A DNA stretch of 64,000 bases from PALSA-1006 sp963733265 (lineage in GTDB: Bacteria > Pseudomonadota > Gammaproteobacteria > Burkholderiales > Gallionellaceae), in contig CAVTCF010000001.1 in the NCBI GenBank assembly GCA_963733265.1, forward strand, positions 868,001-932,000. Reading direction: 5' to 3'. The translations under genes and the position numbers were made by a program. Shown piece by piece: positions 52,343 to 61,196 of this stretch (its first letter is position 1; each line of letters starts with the position of its first letter). The notes beneath the pieces were generated by a model. The model made no database searches. It had not been told where the DNA came from and saw nothing but the letters and a program-made list of their open reading frames with translations.

Positions 52343-55111
52343 TTAAATCAGCTTCTTCAACTGATACAGCCTTTCCAGCGCATCCTTCGGACTTAGCTCA
52401 TCTGGCTGCAATTCGCGCAATGCGGCCAACAGCGGATGCTCTTCCGCTTCTTCTGGCTCAACAATCGGTTTGTGATCAAACAAATCCCCCTGCGGATTTT
52501 GTGCGGCGCTGTTTTGTTCCAGCAAGCGCAGTTGTTTTTTCGCGCTGCGGATGACGCTTTGCGGTACACCCGCCAGCGCGGCGACTTGCAGGCCGTAGCT
52601 CTGGCTGGCGGCGCCTTCGTTAACCGAGTGCAGGAACACGATGCTGTGCTGGTGTTCGATGGCGGAGAGGTGCACGTTGGCGAGTTGCTGAAATTCTTCA
52701 TTGAGGCGCGTCAACTCAAAATAGTGGGTGGCGAACAGGGTGTAGCTGCGGTTGCTTTCCAGAAGGTGACGGGCGATGGCGTAGGCGAGGGCGAGTCCGT
52801 CAAAGGTGGAGGTGCCGCGCCCGATTTCATCCACCAGCACCAGACTTTTTTCGGTGGCGTTGTGCAGGATGTTGGCGGCTTCGGTCATTTCGACCATGAA
52901 GGTGGAGCGTCCGCTGGCCAGATCATCTGATGCGCCGATGCGGGTGAATATCTGGTCGATTTCGCCGAGCACGGCTTGCTGTGCGGGTACTAAGCAGCCG
53001 ACATGCGCGAGCAGCGCGATGATGGCGACCTGGCGCATGTAGGTGGATTTACCGCCCATGTTTGGGCCGGTGATGAGCAGCGTGCGGCGTGTGTCGTTGA
53101 GCGTGGTGTCGTTCGGCGTGAACTGGTCTACTTGCGCTTCCACCACCGGATGCCGACCTTTAATGATACGGATCTGCGCGTCGTCGCTGAATTGCGGTGC
53201 GCTGAAATTTAAGGTGGCCGCGCGTTCGGCGAAGGTGGCGAGCACATCGAGTTCGGCGATAGCGGCGGCGATGCGTTGCAGTTGTGGAATGAACGGCGCG
53301 AGTTGGTCGAGCAATTGTTCGTAGAGGAATTTTTCGCGTGCCAGCGCGCGGTCGTTGGCGGAGAGCGCTTTATCCTCGAACGCTTTTAATTCCGGCGTGA
53401 TGTAACGCTCGGCATTCTTCAAAGTCTGGCGGCGGCGGTAATCGTCCGGCACATTGACCGATTGGGCTGCGCTTACTTCGATGTAGAAACCATGCACGCG
53501 GTTGTATTCCACTTTCAGCGTGGTGATGCCGGTGCGGGCGCGTTCGCGCGCTTCCAGTTCCAGCAGAAAATCGCCGCAGTTGGTTTGGATGCCGCGCAGT
53601 TCGTCGAGGTCGGCATCGAAGCCGTCGGCGATCACGCCGCCTTCGCGTAACACGCTGGAAGGTTCGGGTTTGAGCGAGCTTTGCAGGATGGTGACGAGTT
53701 GGGTGTCGGCTTGCAATGCATCGGCCAGCATTTGCAGCAAAGCGTAGGGTGGGCACGCTTCTGCACCCGCAGGGGGTAGGCCGTGGCTGTAATGGGATAA
53801 ATCCCCAACAGCACACGCTCTGCCCAGGCGGTTATCAGCGGTAATTTCCGCGTGGGCAGAAGAGCTGCCCACCCTACCCAGTGCATCGCGTAACTGTGGC
53901 AAAGTGTGTAGCGTATCGCGCAAGCCGGAAAGGTCGCGCGGACGCGCACTGCGCAGGGCGATGCGCGCGGTGATGCGTTCGACATCGACGCTGGGTTTGA
54001 TGTGGTCGTGGACTGCTCGGTACAACTCCCTCTCCCGCAGGCGGGAGAGGGTTGGGGTGAGGGGCGTTGAAGGGGGAGCTTCGAAATTTAATCCCTCACC
54101 CTCGATCCCTCTCCCGCCTGCGGGAGAGGGAAGTAGTTGCAGTTGCTCGACCGCATCTAATCTTGCCCGCAACACATTCCTATCCCGCAACGGATGATGC
54201 AACCAGTTGGCGAGCAGTCTGCTGCCCATGTTGGATGCACAGGTGTCGAGCAGCGAGAGCAGTGTGGGAGCCGGTTCGCCGCGCAGCGTTTGGGTGATTT
54301 CCAGATTGCGTCGGGTGGAGGCATCCATGCGCACGTATTGGTCGGCGCTGTAAACCTGCATGCTGCGGATGTGGTTGATGGCTTGGCCTTGGGTGAGCTT
54401 GGCGTAGCCGAGCAGTGCGCCTGCGGCTTCCAGCCCGATGGTGAATTCATCGCAACCGAATCCGGCAAGGTCGATGGTGGCGAACTGCTGGCAAAGTGTG
54501 CGGCGCGCGGTGCCCAATTCAAAGTGCCATTCGGGTAATGATTTAAATGCCGCATGGATACTGGTTTGCACAGCAGCGTTTTCTGCGTGCAGAATTTCCG
54601 AAGGCTGTAAGCGTTCCAGTTCGGCGGGCAGATTGTCAGTGACGGTTTCGCACACGAAAAATTGTCCCGAGGCCAGATTCAACCAGGCCAGACCCAGCTT
54701 GCCACTGCGCTGGTGCAATGCCAGCAACAAATTGTCGCGCTTCTCTTCCAGCAAAGCCGAGTCGGTAACAGTGCCGGGGGTGACAATGCGCATTACCTTA
54801 CGCTCCACGGGGCCTTTGCTGGTAGCGGGGTCGCCGATCTGTTCGCAGATAGCAATGGATTCGCCCATTTTTACCAGGCGCGCCAGATATTGTTCGGCAG
54901 CGTGATACGGTACCCCCGCCATTTTGATCGGCTGCCCGTTGGAGGCGCCGCGCTGGGTCAGTGTGATGTCGAGCAGCTTGGCAGCGCGTTCCGCATCTGA
55001 ATGGAACAACTCGTAAAAATCGCCCATGCGGTAGAACAACAGCATGTCGGGATAGTCTGCCTTGATGCGCAGATACTGAGCCATCATGGGGGTATGCTGG
55101 GCGACGGTCAT
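52343..55111 (-). CDS. mutS: DNA mismatch repair protein MutS with two in-frame repeat-element insertions
   Basis: The protein recognises mismatches as a dimer and starts repair. Domains are in the usual order: mismatch-binding domain with LLFYRMGDFYELF, connector, core, clamp, and ATPase with GPNMGGKSTYMRQ, DEIGRGTSTFDG and ATHYFELT. From ATG 55111 it is 922 residues, about 75 more than the family norm near 850. The excess lies at two sites (about 327-362 and 412-456) that coincide with palindromic DNA repeats; both keep the frame. An upstream ATG at 55147 is possible but adds an unusual extension and lacks a ribosome site. The catalytic parts are undamaged. Confidence 0.95.
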   Translation of the reverse strand: MTVAQHTPMMAQYLRIKADYPDMLLFYRMGDFYELFHSDAERAAKLLDITLTQRGASNGQPIKMAGVPYHAAEQYLARLVKMGESIAICEQIGDPATSKGPVERKVMRIVTPGTVTDSALLEEKRDNLLLALHQRSGKLGLAWLNLASGQFFVCETVTDNLPAELERLQPSEILHAENAAVQTSIHAAFKSLPEWHFELGTARRTLCQQFATIDLAGFGCDEFTIGLEAAGALLGYAKLTQGQAINHIRSMQVYSADQYVRMDASTRRNLEITQTLRGEPAPTLLSLLDTCASNMGSRLLANWLHHPLRDRNVLRARLDAVEQLQLLPSPAGGRGIEGEGLNFEAPPSTPLTPTLSRLRERELYRAVHDHIKPSVDVERITARIALRSARPRDLSGLRDTLHTLPQLRDALGRVGSSSAHAEITADNRLGRACAVGDLSHYSHGLPPAGAEACPPYALLQMLADALQADTQLVTILQSSLKPEPSSVLREGGVIADGFDADLDELRGIQTNCGDFLLELEARERARTGITTLKVEYNRVHGFYIEVSAAQSVNVPDDYRRRQTLKNAERYITPELKAFEDKALSANDRALAREKFLYEQLLDQLAPFIPQLQRIAAAIAELDVLATFAERAATLNFSAPQFSDDAQIRIIKGRHPVVEAQVDQFTPNDTTLNDTRRTLLITGPNMGGKSTYMRQVAIIALLAHVGCLVPAQQAVLGEIDQIFTRIGASDDLASGRSTFMVEMTEAANILHNATEKSLVLVDEIGRGTSTFDGLALAYAIARHLLESNRSYTLFATHYFELTRLNEEFQQLANVHLSAIEHQHSIVFLHSVNEGAASQSYGLQVAALAGVPQSVIRSAKKQLRLLEQNSAAQNPQGDLFDHKPIVEPEEAEEHPLLAALRELQPDELSPKDALERLYQLKKLI
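53744..53877 (-). repeat. Repeat element within mutS (134 bp, 12-bp terminal inverted repeats)
   Basis: GTAGGGTGGGCA at 53744-53755 and TGCCCACCCTAC at 53866-53877 form perfect 12-bp terminal inverted repeats, with further imperfect pairing inside. The encoded peptide (SSSAHAEITADNRLGRACAV and following) has no counterpart in typical MutS. It sits just after the LPQLRDAL segment of the core domain. Confidence 0.85.
54028..54130 (-). repeat. Repeat element within mutS (103 bp, paired palindromes)
   Basis: Two copies of a 24-bp palindrome of the form CCCTCTCCCGC...GCGGGAGAGGG occur at 54028-54051 and 54107-54130 in opposite orientation, so each end can fold alone or the two ends can pair over more than 30 bases. 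The encoded insert reads LPSPAGGRGIEGEGLNF and then PLTPTLSRLRERE. The type is common as an intergenic repeat in proteobacteria. Confidence 0.87.
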
Positions 55112-55243
55112 GGAGGAAGTAATTTTGACGTTTCTAAAAGACGGCATTTTACCGCTACTATTTCATAAGAGTGAGAAGGATTGTTGAAAACTGAATTTGT
55201 TTGGAACTGTCGACAAACTTTGTAGACTACTGGGTTGTAAAGC

Positions 55244-55271
55244 TAAAGATATTGTAGTTATTGGCCGATAG
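55244..55271 (+). promoter_or_regulatory. Candidate sigma28 (FliA) promoter for the chemoreceptor gene
   Basis: TAAAGATA (55244-55251) and GCCGATAG (55264-55271) resemble the flagellar sigma28 elements TAAAGTTT and GCCGATAA, with 12 bases between them (11 is usual). It lies about 60 bases upstream of the receptor start, consistent with co-regulation with motility genes. Confidence 0.55.
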
Positions 55272-55329
55272 GTATAACCTGAACGAAAAAATATGCCATA
55301 TTGGTTAGTGACAAAAGGGGAGGATGTTA

Positions 55330-56553
55330 ATGCGAACAAAGCCCATAATATCCGCTGAAGTTAGGGTGCTGGTGTTGCCGCCAGCGGTGGCGATTGTTGT
55401 TTTGGGATTCTTGTCTTTCTTTGTCAGGTCTTGGCTGCCTTCCGGTTCGGGCGGTGACATCGTGATATTTTTTGCAGCCATCTTCCTGGTTCCTGTTACC
55501 ACATATTTTTTTGGGCATAAAGTCTTATTTCGAATTCTGGGTGCAGGGGTTGATCGAACTGCAACCTTTGCCAAATCATTTGCCGATGGAACCAATACAA
55601 TATCCACATTGCCGGGAAATCATGGGACAGGTTCGGTTGTCGCTTCGGTGGAAAAATTAGCAGCGCAAGCTGAAAAAATTTCGGGTGGAATCGCTGCCAA
55701 TGTCGAGAAGTTAAATTCAGGCGTGGAACAATTATCTGCCGGCGCCAATGAAATCCTGTTCACTTCGCAAATGCAAACTGCTTCAATTAACGATACCAAG
55801 CAAGTAATGAACGACATGTCAGACCGGATCAAAGCCGTTGCCGAGTTGACCAGAGACACAGAGGCGCTTTCAAATAAAGCGACCAACCTGTCGGCAGACG
55901 GCGAAACAGTGGTTCAAGACGCTGTTCAAGTAATGAAATCAATCGCCGATGCCATGAACCGTGCTTCCGGTCAAATTAATGCGTTGACCAACCACGCTCA
56001 AGATATTGGTAAGGTAGCCACCGTCATCAGAGAAATCGCGGATCAAACCAATTTGCTTGCCTTGAATGCCGCGATTGAGGCTGCACGGGCAGGGGAGCAG
56101 GGGCGGGGTTTTGCTGTTGTGGCTGATGAAGTGCGCAAACTTGCGGAAAGAACAGCGCAATCCACCAGAGAGATTACTACGACCATTCATGTGATGCAGG
56201 AGCAAACCCAGGAAGCGGTTCAGGGTATCGGGCAGGCGATGCCGCTGATGGAGCAAGGTGTTGAAAAAGCAAATCGGGCATCGGATGTTCTCAGAAATAT
56301 ACGCACAGAGTCGCAAAATACCCTGGAGAAAATATCGCAACTCACGGTTCAGGTTGACGAACAGTCTAAGCTGGCAAACAATGTCGTCGACGGAGTGACT
56401 CAGATTCTGGATATGACGGCGAATACTGATACTGTTGCAGAAAAAATATTAAATACCTCGGTCGCCATTTCGCTTACTTTAGCCGAGTTGCTTGTACAGT
56501 CCAAGGGCAACAGCAATTTAGCTTCATCTACAAACGAGATTTCATCATCGTAG
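55330..56553 (+). CDS. Methyl-accepting chemotaxis protein without a periplasmic sensor domain
   Basis: ATG 55330 is chosen because GGGGAGG (55317-55323) is six bases upstream; ATG 55324 would abut it. The 407-residue receptor has two N-terminal membrane helices (about 12-32 and 45-62) separated by only about a dozen residues, so there is no external ligand-binding domain. The cytoplasmic part is a long coiled coil with the highly conserved tip IADQTNLLALNAAIEAARAG and then EQGRGFAVVADEVRKLAERT. It signals to CheA/CheW. The following gene is a bacteriohemerythrin, which could supply the sensing function. Confidence 0.93.
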   Translation: MRTKPIISAEVRVLVLPPAVAIVVLGFLSFFVRSWLPSGSGGDIVIFFAAIFLVPVTTYFFGHKVLFRILGAGVDRTATFAKSFADGTNTISTLPGNHGTGSVVASVEKLAAQAEKISGGIAANVEKLNSGVEQLSAGANEILFTSQMQTASINDTKQVMNDMSDRIKAVAELTRDTEALSNKATNLSADGETVVQDAVQVMKSIADAMNRASGQINALTNHAQDIGKVATVIREIADQTNLLALNAAIEAARAGEQGRGFAVVADEVRKLAERTAQSTREITTTIHVMQEQTQEAVQGIGQAMPLMEQGVEKANRASDVLRNIRTESQNTLEKISQLTVQVDEQSKLANNVVDGVTQILDMTANTDTVAEKILNTSVAISLTLAELLVQSKGNSNLASSTNEISSS

Positions 56554-56584
56554 TTCCCGCATTTCACACAACAAGGAGGATAAA

Positions 56585-56992
56585 ATGGCTCTTATCAGTT
56601 GGTCTAGTATGCTTTCCACAGGCATTGCCGAACAAGACACGCAACACAAAAAACTCATAGACCTTATTAACCAGCTCAACGACGCCATGCAGTCCGGACA
56701 TAGTAACGAGGTGCTGGGCAAAGTGTTGTCTGAACTGGTGAACTACACTGTGTTTCACTTCGGCTATGAAGAGAAATTGATGGCGCAATATAAGTACGAG
56801 GACACTCCGGCTCACAAGACAGAACACACCAAGTTTGTCCAGACTGCAGGCGATCTCAAGAAGAAATTTGATTCGGGCAATGCCGTGATTTCTGTTGAAA
56901 TTATGAATTTTCTGCGTGACTGGTTGACTAACCACATTATGAAGACGGACAAGAAATTGGGGCAGGCACTCGTTAAGCTGGGTGCCAAGTAG
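56585..56992 (+). CDS. Bacteriohemerythrin
   Basis: A 135-residue diiron protein. All seven ligands expected in the family are visible: His21, His58, Glu62, His77, His81, His117 and Asp122 (motifs DTQHKKL, HFGYEEKLM, HKTEHTKF and HIMKTDKK). It should bind oxygen reversibly and may serve as an oxygen store or sensor. The start has an AAGGAGG site, and the gene lies 31 bases after the receptor, with a terminator after it, so both form one unit. Confidence 0.95.
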   Translation: MALISWSSMLSTGIAEQDTQHKKLIDLINQLNDAMQSGHSNEVLGKVLSELVNYTVFHFGYEEKLMAQYKYEDTPAHKTEHTKFVQTAGDLKKKFDSGNAVISVEIMNFLRDWLTNHIMKTDKKLGQALVKLGAK

Positions 56993-57032
56993 ACTCTTTC
57001 CGAAGTAGTTGGCAACGACGATTCTTTAAAAT

Positions 57033-57056
57033 GCGCCGCAGTAATGCGGCGCTTTT
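57033..57056 (+). terminator. Rho-independent terminator after bacteriohemerythrin
   Basis: A perfect 8-bp GC-rich stem (GCGCCGCA / TGCGGCGC) with a GTAA tetraloop is followed by TTTTAT. It lies 41 bases after the bacteriohemerythrin stop. Confidence 0.93.
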
Positions 57057-57104
57057 ATTTGTTGGCCTCTGCCAGAGGCATGGCGGTTAGGGTGAGGAAA
57101 CTGC

Positions 57105-58406
57105 TCAAACTTGTGTTGAGTTACGCAAGCGCCAATTTACCAGCGCAATTGCAATGGCAGCGTGAATAGCTATGATGAGAATACCGCTCCAGGGCGCGTG
57201 TTTGGTATCGAAAGGCAAGAGGAAATAACGGACGGAATCCTGACCTGCGATGCTTGCCAAGAAAGGCAGCAGAAGATTAAGAACCAACAGATAAAGCATA
57301 GTGGCGCCGAGCGCGCGCTTACTGTTGGGGGCCAATGTAAAAAACAGCAGAATGCAGGCATCGCGCAACAGCATGAGAACCAGCGTGAAGGACTGTAGCG
57401 AACTATCGATACCAAGTTGTTTCGGAAAACTGTCTGACGGTGCGAACTGGATTAATATTGCGAAAATGAAAGAGAGCAGCATAGTTGTCGGCCACAGAGG
57501 CAGACTTTCCAGCCAGTTGCGCCAGTCTTGCCTAGCTTGCAGCATACGTAATTTGCGCCATAGCTGCAAAGTGTTTGGTTCGCTAAAAAGTGCCGCATAG
57601 GTCAGCGTGACTGAAATAAATAGTCCGATTATTGATAGCGCCTGTATTCTATTTGTATCGTGATTGAATCCGCCGAAATACGCAGTCAAGACAAGAGCGA
57701 GAGCTGGCCAGGCCCACGGCAGTGTGCGAACTTGCAATGCGTTGGAAGTAACGCGCCAGGCAGCGATCGTGGTACAGGCGGCGAACAGCAGGGCACTGCA
57801 AAGCCAAAAGTTTGCATGATCCACTTCCATATCCCACCAGGAAATTAATACGGTTTTGCTGGCAGAATAGAAGACTGACGATGACAGGAAGAGAAAGATG
57901 ATCACCAGCCAACCCAATCCCCCGCGCTGGACAATGCGCCCGCCGGTTTGACTGGTGTGCAGATTTAACGCGATCAGTGCCGCGTGTACCAATATACCGA
58001 CGGCACACAGACTTAGAAGAGTCGCGATGACATCCGGCTTGCCGGCGCTGAAGCCGGATACGGCAATGACGATTAAACACATCAGGCCGCCGTACCAGTT
58101 GTATGAAGTCGAGCCGAATAATTTCCCCCAAGTCATTGTCCATGGGTTGATTGCGCTCATGCGTTGCTGATCCCAGGTTTTGTCACGCAACTCATCGACA
58201 ATGGTGGCATTCGCATTGCGGGCACCCCAAAGCCAGACAACGAAAATGAACAATGCGATGGATGCCTCATACAAACGCGATGAGACGTTTATTTCTTGGG
58301 AGAACAGGATAGCCAGAAAAGTCAGTGCCAATAGCGCAGGCATGGCAATTAACCTGTGCAGAGAGAAGGATAACCACAGATTGCGTTTAAACTCAGGATT
58401 GCTCAT
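57105..58406 (-). CDS. ABC transporter membrane protein (permease)
   Basis: A 433-residue hydrophobic protein with about ten membrane helices (MPALLALTFLAILFSQE, LMCLIVIAVSGFSAG, GWLVIIFLFLSSSVFYSAS and others). ATG 58406 is preferred because GGAG lies eight bases upstream and it overlaps the stop of the ATPase gene (ATGA). An upstream frame extension to 58613 lacks this support. It forms the membrane part of the transporter encoded with the upstream ATP-binding gene. The substrate is not apparent. Confidence 0.85.
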   Translation of the reverse strand: MSNPEFKRNLWLSFSLHRLIAMPALLALTFLAILFSQEINVSSRLYEASIALFIFVVWLWGARNANATIVDELRDKTWDQQRMSAINPWTMTWGKLFGSTSYNWYGGLMCLIVIAVSGFSAGKPDVIATLLSLCAVGILVHAALIALNLHTSQTGGRIVQRGGLGWLVIIFLFLSSSVFYSASKTVLISWWDMEVDHANFWLCSALLFAACTTIAAWRVTSNALQVRTLPWAWPALALVLTAYFGGFNHDTNRIQALSIIGLFISVTLTYAALFSEPNTLQLWRKLRMLQARQDWRNWLESLPLWPTTMLLSFIFAILIQFAPSDSFPKQLGIDSSLQSFTLVLMLLRDACILLFFTLAPNSKRALGATMLYLLVLNLLLPFLASIAGQDSVRYFLLPFDTKHAPWSGILIIAIHAAIAIALVNWRLRNSTQV

Positions 58407-59335
58407 TGCTTGCTCTCCAGATGGGCTGTGACCGAGCGCAAATATGATTGCTGTAGATTCTCTTTGTATGGAGCGAAGCTGCTTACTTGAAAACCCGTGT
58501 TGATCAGTTCTTTCAAGAGATTTGCCTGTGCATGCGAGTCGCCGAGAAAATCGAATTCGGCAAAGTTGTCGGCAGATTCTTTCACAGTGATTTGTGCATG
58601 AGCTTGCAGCCATTCCGGCAAGCGCAAATTCGCTTCGGCAAGCTGCACTTGCAGGCGTTGCAACTTGTTTTTCAGATGTGCCGAATTTAGTGCGCGACTT
58701 TCCAGAATGCGACCATCGCGCAGTGCCAGCATGTGCGTGGAATACTCATCCAGTTCCGCAAGAATGTGAGATGACACCAGCAAGGTCATGCCATCGGCTT
58801 GCAGTTGACGGAAAAGTGCGGCAAGGCTGGCGCGCGCTTCCGGATCAAGGCCGGAGGCAGGTTCGTCCAACAACAGCACTTTGGGGTGATGGATGATTGC
58901 CTGGCCTATGGCAACGCGTTGGCGCAGACCGCGTGACAGGCTACCGCTGATTTGATGCAGACGATCACTTAGTTCCAGCCGGTGCGCTGTTAGTGTTATC
59001 GCGGCGGGGATATCTTTATCCGGTAAGCCTTGCGCGGCGGCAGCATATTCAAAACAGCGCGCCACGCTCAGATCCTGATAAAGACCGAAGAAGTCAGACA
59101 GATAACCCATGATGCGATGTACTTCGCGCGGCTGCTCTATCACATTCATTCCATCTACTGTGATGTTGCCGGTCAACGGGGTCTCAAGTCCGGCAATGCA
59201 GCGCATTAGCGTCGTTTTGCCCGCGCCATTGGGCCCGACCAATGCGGTAACGCTGCCGACGGCAATGGTGAGCGTCACATCATCGAGGGCGCGATGACCG
59301 GGGTATTCAAAAGTTAAACCGGAAATTTCTATCAA
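58403..59335 (-). CDS. ABC transporter ATP-binding protein
   Basis: A 310-residue ATPase with Walker A VGPNGAGKTTLM, the signature LSRGLRQRVAIGQ (Arg-Gly-Leu in place of the usual Gly-Gln), Walker B VLLLDEPASGLDPEA, and His loop SSHILAELDE. The remaining C-terminal part (about 210-310) is an accessory domain typical of the type that exports lipids, antibiotics or peptides. It precedes and overlaps the permease gene. Confidence 0.93.
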   Translation of the reverse strand: MIEISGLTFEYPGHRALDDVTLTIAVGSVTALVGPNGAGKTTLMRCIAGLETPLTGNITVDGMNVIEQPREVHRIMGYLSDFFGLYQDLSVARCFEYAAAAQGLPDKDIPAAITLTAHRLELSDRLHQISGSLSRGLRQRVAIGQAIIHHPKVLLLDEPASGLDPEARASLAALFRQLQADGMTLLVSSHILAELDEYSTHMLALRDGRILESRALNSAHLKNKLQRLQVQLAEANLRLPEWLQAHAQITVKESADNFAEFDFLGDSHAQANLLKELINTGFQVSSFAPYKENLQQSYLRSVTAHLESKQ

Positions 59336-59367
59336 GGGAACCTCAAGATCATTCTTGCGGAATTAGC

Positions 59368-60165
59368 TTAACCCTTTAACGCGGGTGTCAGATGCGGCGC
59401 AATCACTTGCAGCATCTGGGCGAAAATCTTGGGGTTGCCTGCACAGAGGTGCCCGCTTTTGAGGTAGCCTTCATTGCCTTGCAGATCGCCGACCATCCCG
59501 CCTGCCTCGGTGATGAGCAGGCATCCTGCGGCAATGTCCCAAGGCTTTAGTCCGGTTTCGAAAAATGCATCGTAACGGCCTGCCGCAGTCCAGGCTAAAT
59601 CCAAAGCGGCAGAACCGGCGCGACGCAGTCCCGCAGTTTTTTGGATAGTTTCGCGCAAGATGCTCATGTAAGCATCAAGGTGATCCATCTTGGAATAGGG
59701 GAAACCGGTACCGATCAAACTATCGGCAAGTTGGTCGCGTTTGCTTACGCGGATACGTTTGTCGTTTAGGAAAGCACCGCGCCCGCGTGTAGCGGTGAAT
59801 AGATCATTTTTGGTGGGATCATAAATGACGCCTTGGGTTAGAACGCCGTTGTGTTGCAGCGCGATAGAGACTGAGTATTGCGGTACGCCGTGCAAAAAAT
59901 TGGTGGTGCCATCGAGCGGATCAATGATCCAAAGAAACTCCGACTCGCCTTGAGAGCCGCTCTCTTCAGCTAAAATCGCATGGGCCGGATAAACATCAAG
60001 TATCGTTTCGATGATCGTTTGCTCGGCGGCGCGATCCACCTCACTGACATAATCGGCATTTGATTTTTTGGTGACCGTGAGATGGTCGATGTTGTCGGCG
60101 GCGCGATGAATGAGATTTCCGGCGCGACGAGCGGCCTTCACCGCGATGTTGAGCATGGGGTGCAT
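59368..60165 (-). CDS. suhB: Inositol-1-monophosphatase SuhB
   Basis: A 265-residue magnesium-dependent phosphatase. It begins MHPMLNIAVKAARRAGNLIH, has the metal motifs ILAEESG and FLWIIDPLDGTTNFLHG, and the later GLKPWDIAAGCLLITEAGG. SuhB hydrolyses inositol phosphates and also associates with ribosomal RNA transcription complexes. The length and motifs are standard. Confidence 0.95.
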   Translation of the reverse strand: MHPMLNIAVKAARRAGNLIHRAADNIDHLTVTKKSNADYVSEVDRAAEQTIIETILDVYPAHAILAEESGSQGESEFLWIIDPLDGTTNFLHGVPQYSVSIALQHNGVLTQGVIYDPTKNDLFTATRGRGAFLNDKRIRVSKRDQLADSLIGTGFPYSKMDHLDAYMSILRETIQKTAGLRRAGSAALDLAWTAAGRYDAFFETGLKPWDIAAGCLLITEAGGMVGDLQGNEGYLKSGHLCAGNPKIFAQMLQVIAPHLTPALKG

Positions 60166-60425
60166 GAAACGAACCTTTTTAATGAACGAAGTAACCCCTG
60201 TATTTTAACACCTTACAAAGGTAGTCGTCAGACGTTTGGCAGTAGCCTGGATGAAACAACGAGGAATCGGGGGATTCGCTCAATGCCCCGAACCTTTCAT
60301 CCCCCATGCACTCTGACGGGTACTCTCGGAATCCGCTGTGTGTCTTACGGGCTACGGTTGCGAGCATTTTTCATTTATCATCTATACCTTGGTAAATGGG
60401 GCGGGAATTGTCCGCCTGATAAAGG

Positions 60426-61196
60426 ATGCGGTGTTTGGATAATTTTGATGCTTTAAATAATGTACGTGTGATTCTAAGTCATACCACGCACCCCGGCAAT
60501 ATCGGTGCGGCGGCGCGCGCAATGAAGACGATGGGTTTGTCTCATCTGTATTTGATCAATCCGCGATATTTTCCCGATGCTCAAGCAACAGCAATGGCGG
60601 CGGGGGCGGATGATGTGCTCACGAATGCGGTAGTGTGCGCTTCCTTGGATGAAGCGCTGCAGGGCGTGGTGATGGTGGCGGGCATGTCGGCGCGGGTGCG
60701 CGATATTTCGCAGGAGGTTATGGCACCACGAGAGGCGATGCCCTTGGTAATTCAACAGGCGCGACAACCCGTAGCGTTGTTGTTTGGCACAGAGATGTCC
60801 GGCCTGACAAATGAGGAATTGGCCCGCTGTCAGTTGATGGTACGCATTCCGGTAAACCCGGATTACACTTCACTCAATCTGGCGGCAGCGGTGCAATTAA
60901 TTAGCTATGAACTGCGTTTGGCGGCAGGGCAGGGCGATTGCGGCGCGCCTGAAGTGACTCCCGCTTCGGCGGAGCATGTGGAGGGATTTTTCCGGCAATT
61001 GGAAGAAACACTGACCGAGATTGAATTTTTGAACGGCAAACATCCTACCAAGCTGATGCACAAATTGCGGCGCCTGTATGCGAGAGCCAGACTGGAGCCT
61101 GAGGAAATCAATATTTTGCGTGGTATTCTCACATTAACGACGCAATATCACGGCAAACTTAAGCAAGAAGTGAAAATAAATGTTCAAGGCAATTAA
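60426..61196 (+). CDS. trmJ: tRNA (cytidine/uridine-2'-O-)-methyltransferase TrmJ
   Basis: A SPOUT-family methyltransferase: NNVRVILSHTTHPGNIGAAA near the N-terminus, then ALLFGTEMSGLTNEELARCQ and IPVNPDYTSLNLAAAVQLIS, the knot that binds S-adenosylmethionine. It methylates ribose 32 of tRNA. ATG 60426 follows the AAAGG site with no spacer, so TTG 60435, nine bases further, is a plausible true start. It overlaps cysE by 17 bases, indicating coupled translation in the trmJ-cysE-isc arrangement. Confidence 0.94.
   Translation: MRCLDNFDALNNVRVILSHTTHPGNIGAAARAMKTMGLSHLYLINPRYFPDAQATAMAAGADDVLTNAVVCASLDEALQGVVMVAGMSARVRDISQEVMAPREAMPLVIQQARQPVALLFGTEMSGLTNEELARCQLMVRIPVNPDYTSLNLAAAVQLISYELRLAAGQGDCGAPEVTPASAEHVEGFFRQLEETLTEIEFLNGKHPTKLMHKLRRLYARARLEPEEINILRGILTLTTQYHGKLKQEVKINVQGN

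Noticed and set aside
55112..55147. Upstream ATG for mutS
   Set aside because: It adds 12 residues not seen in typical MutS N-termini, which begin shortly before HTPMM, and has no ribosome site.
58407..58613. N-terminal extension of the ABC permease
   Set aside because: The extension overlaps the ATPase gene, is Cys/Arg-rich and unlike a permease; ATG 58406 has a good ribosome site and ATGA overlap.
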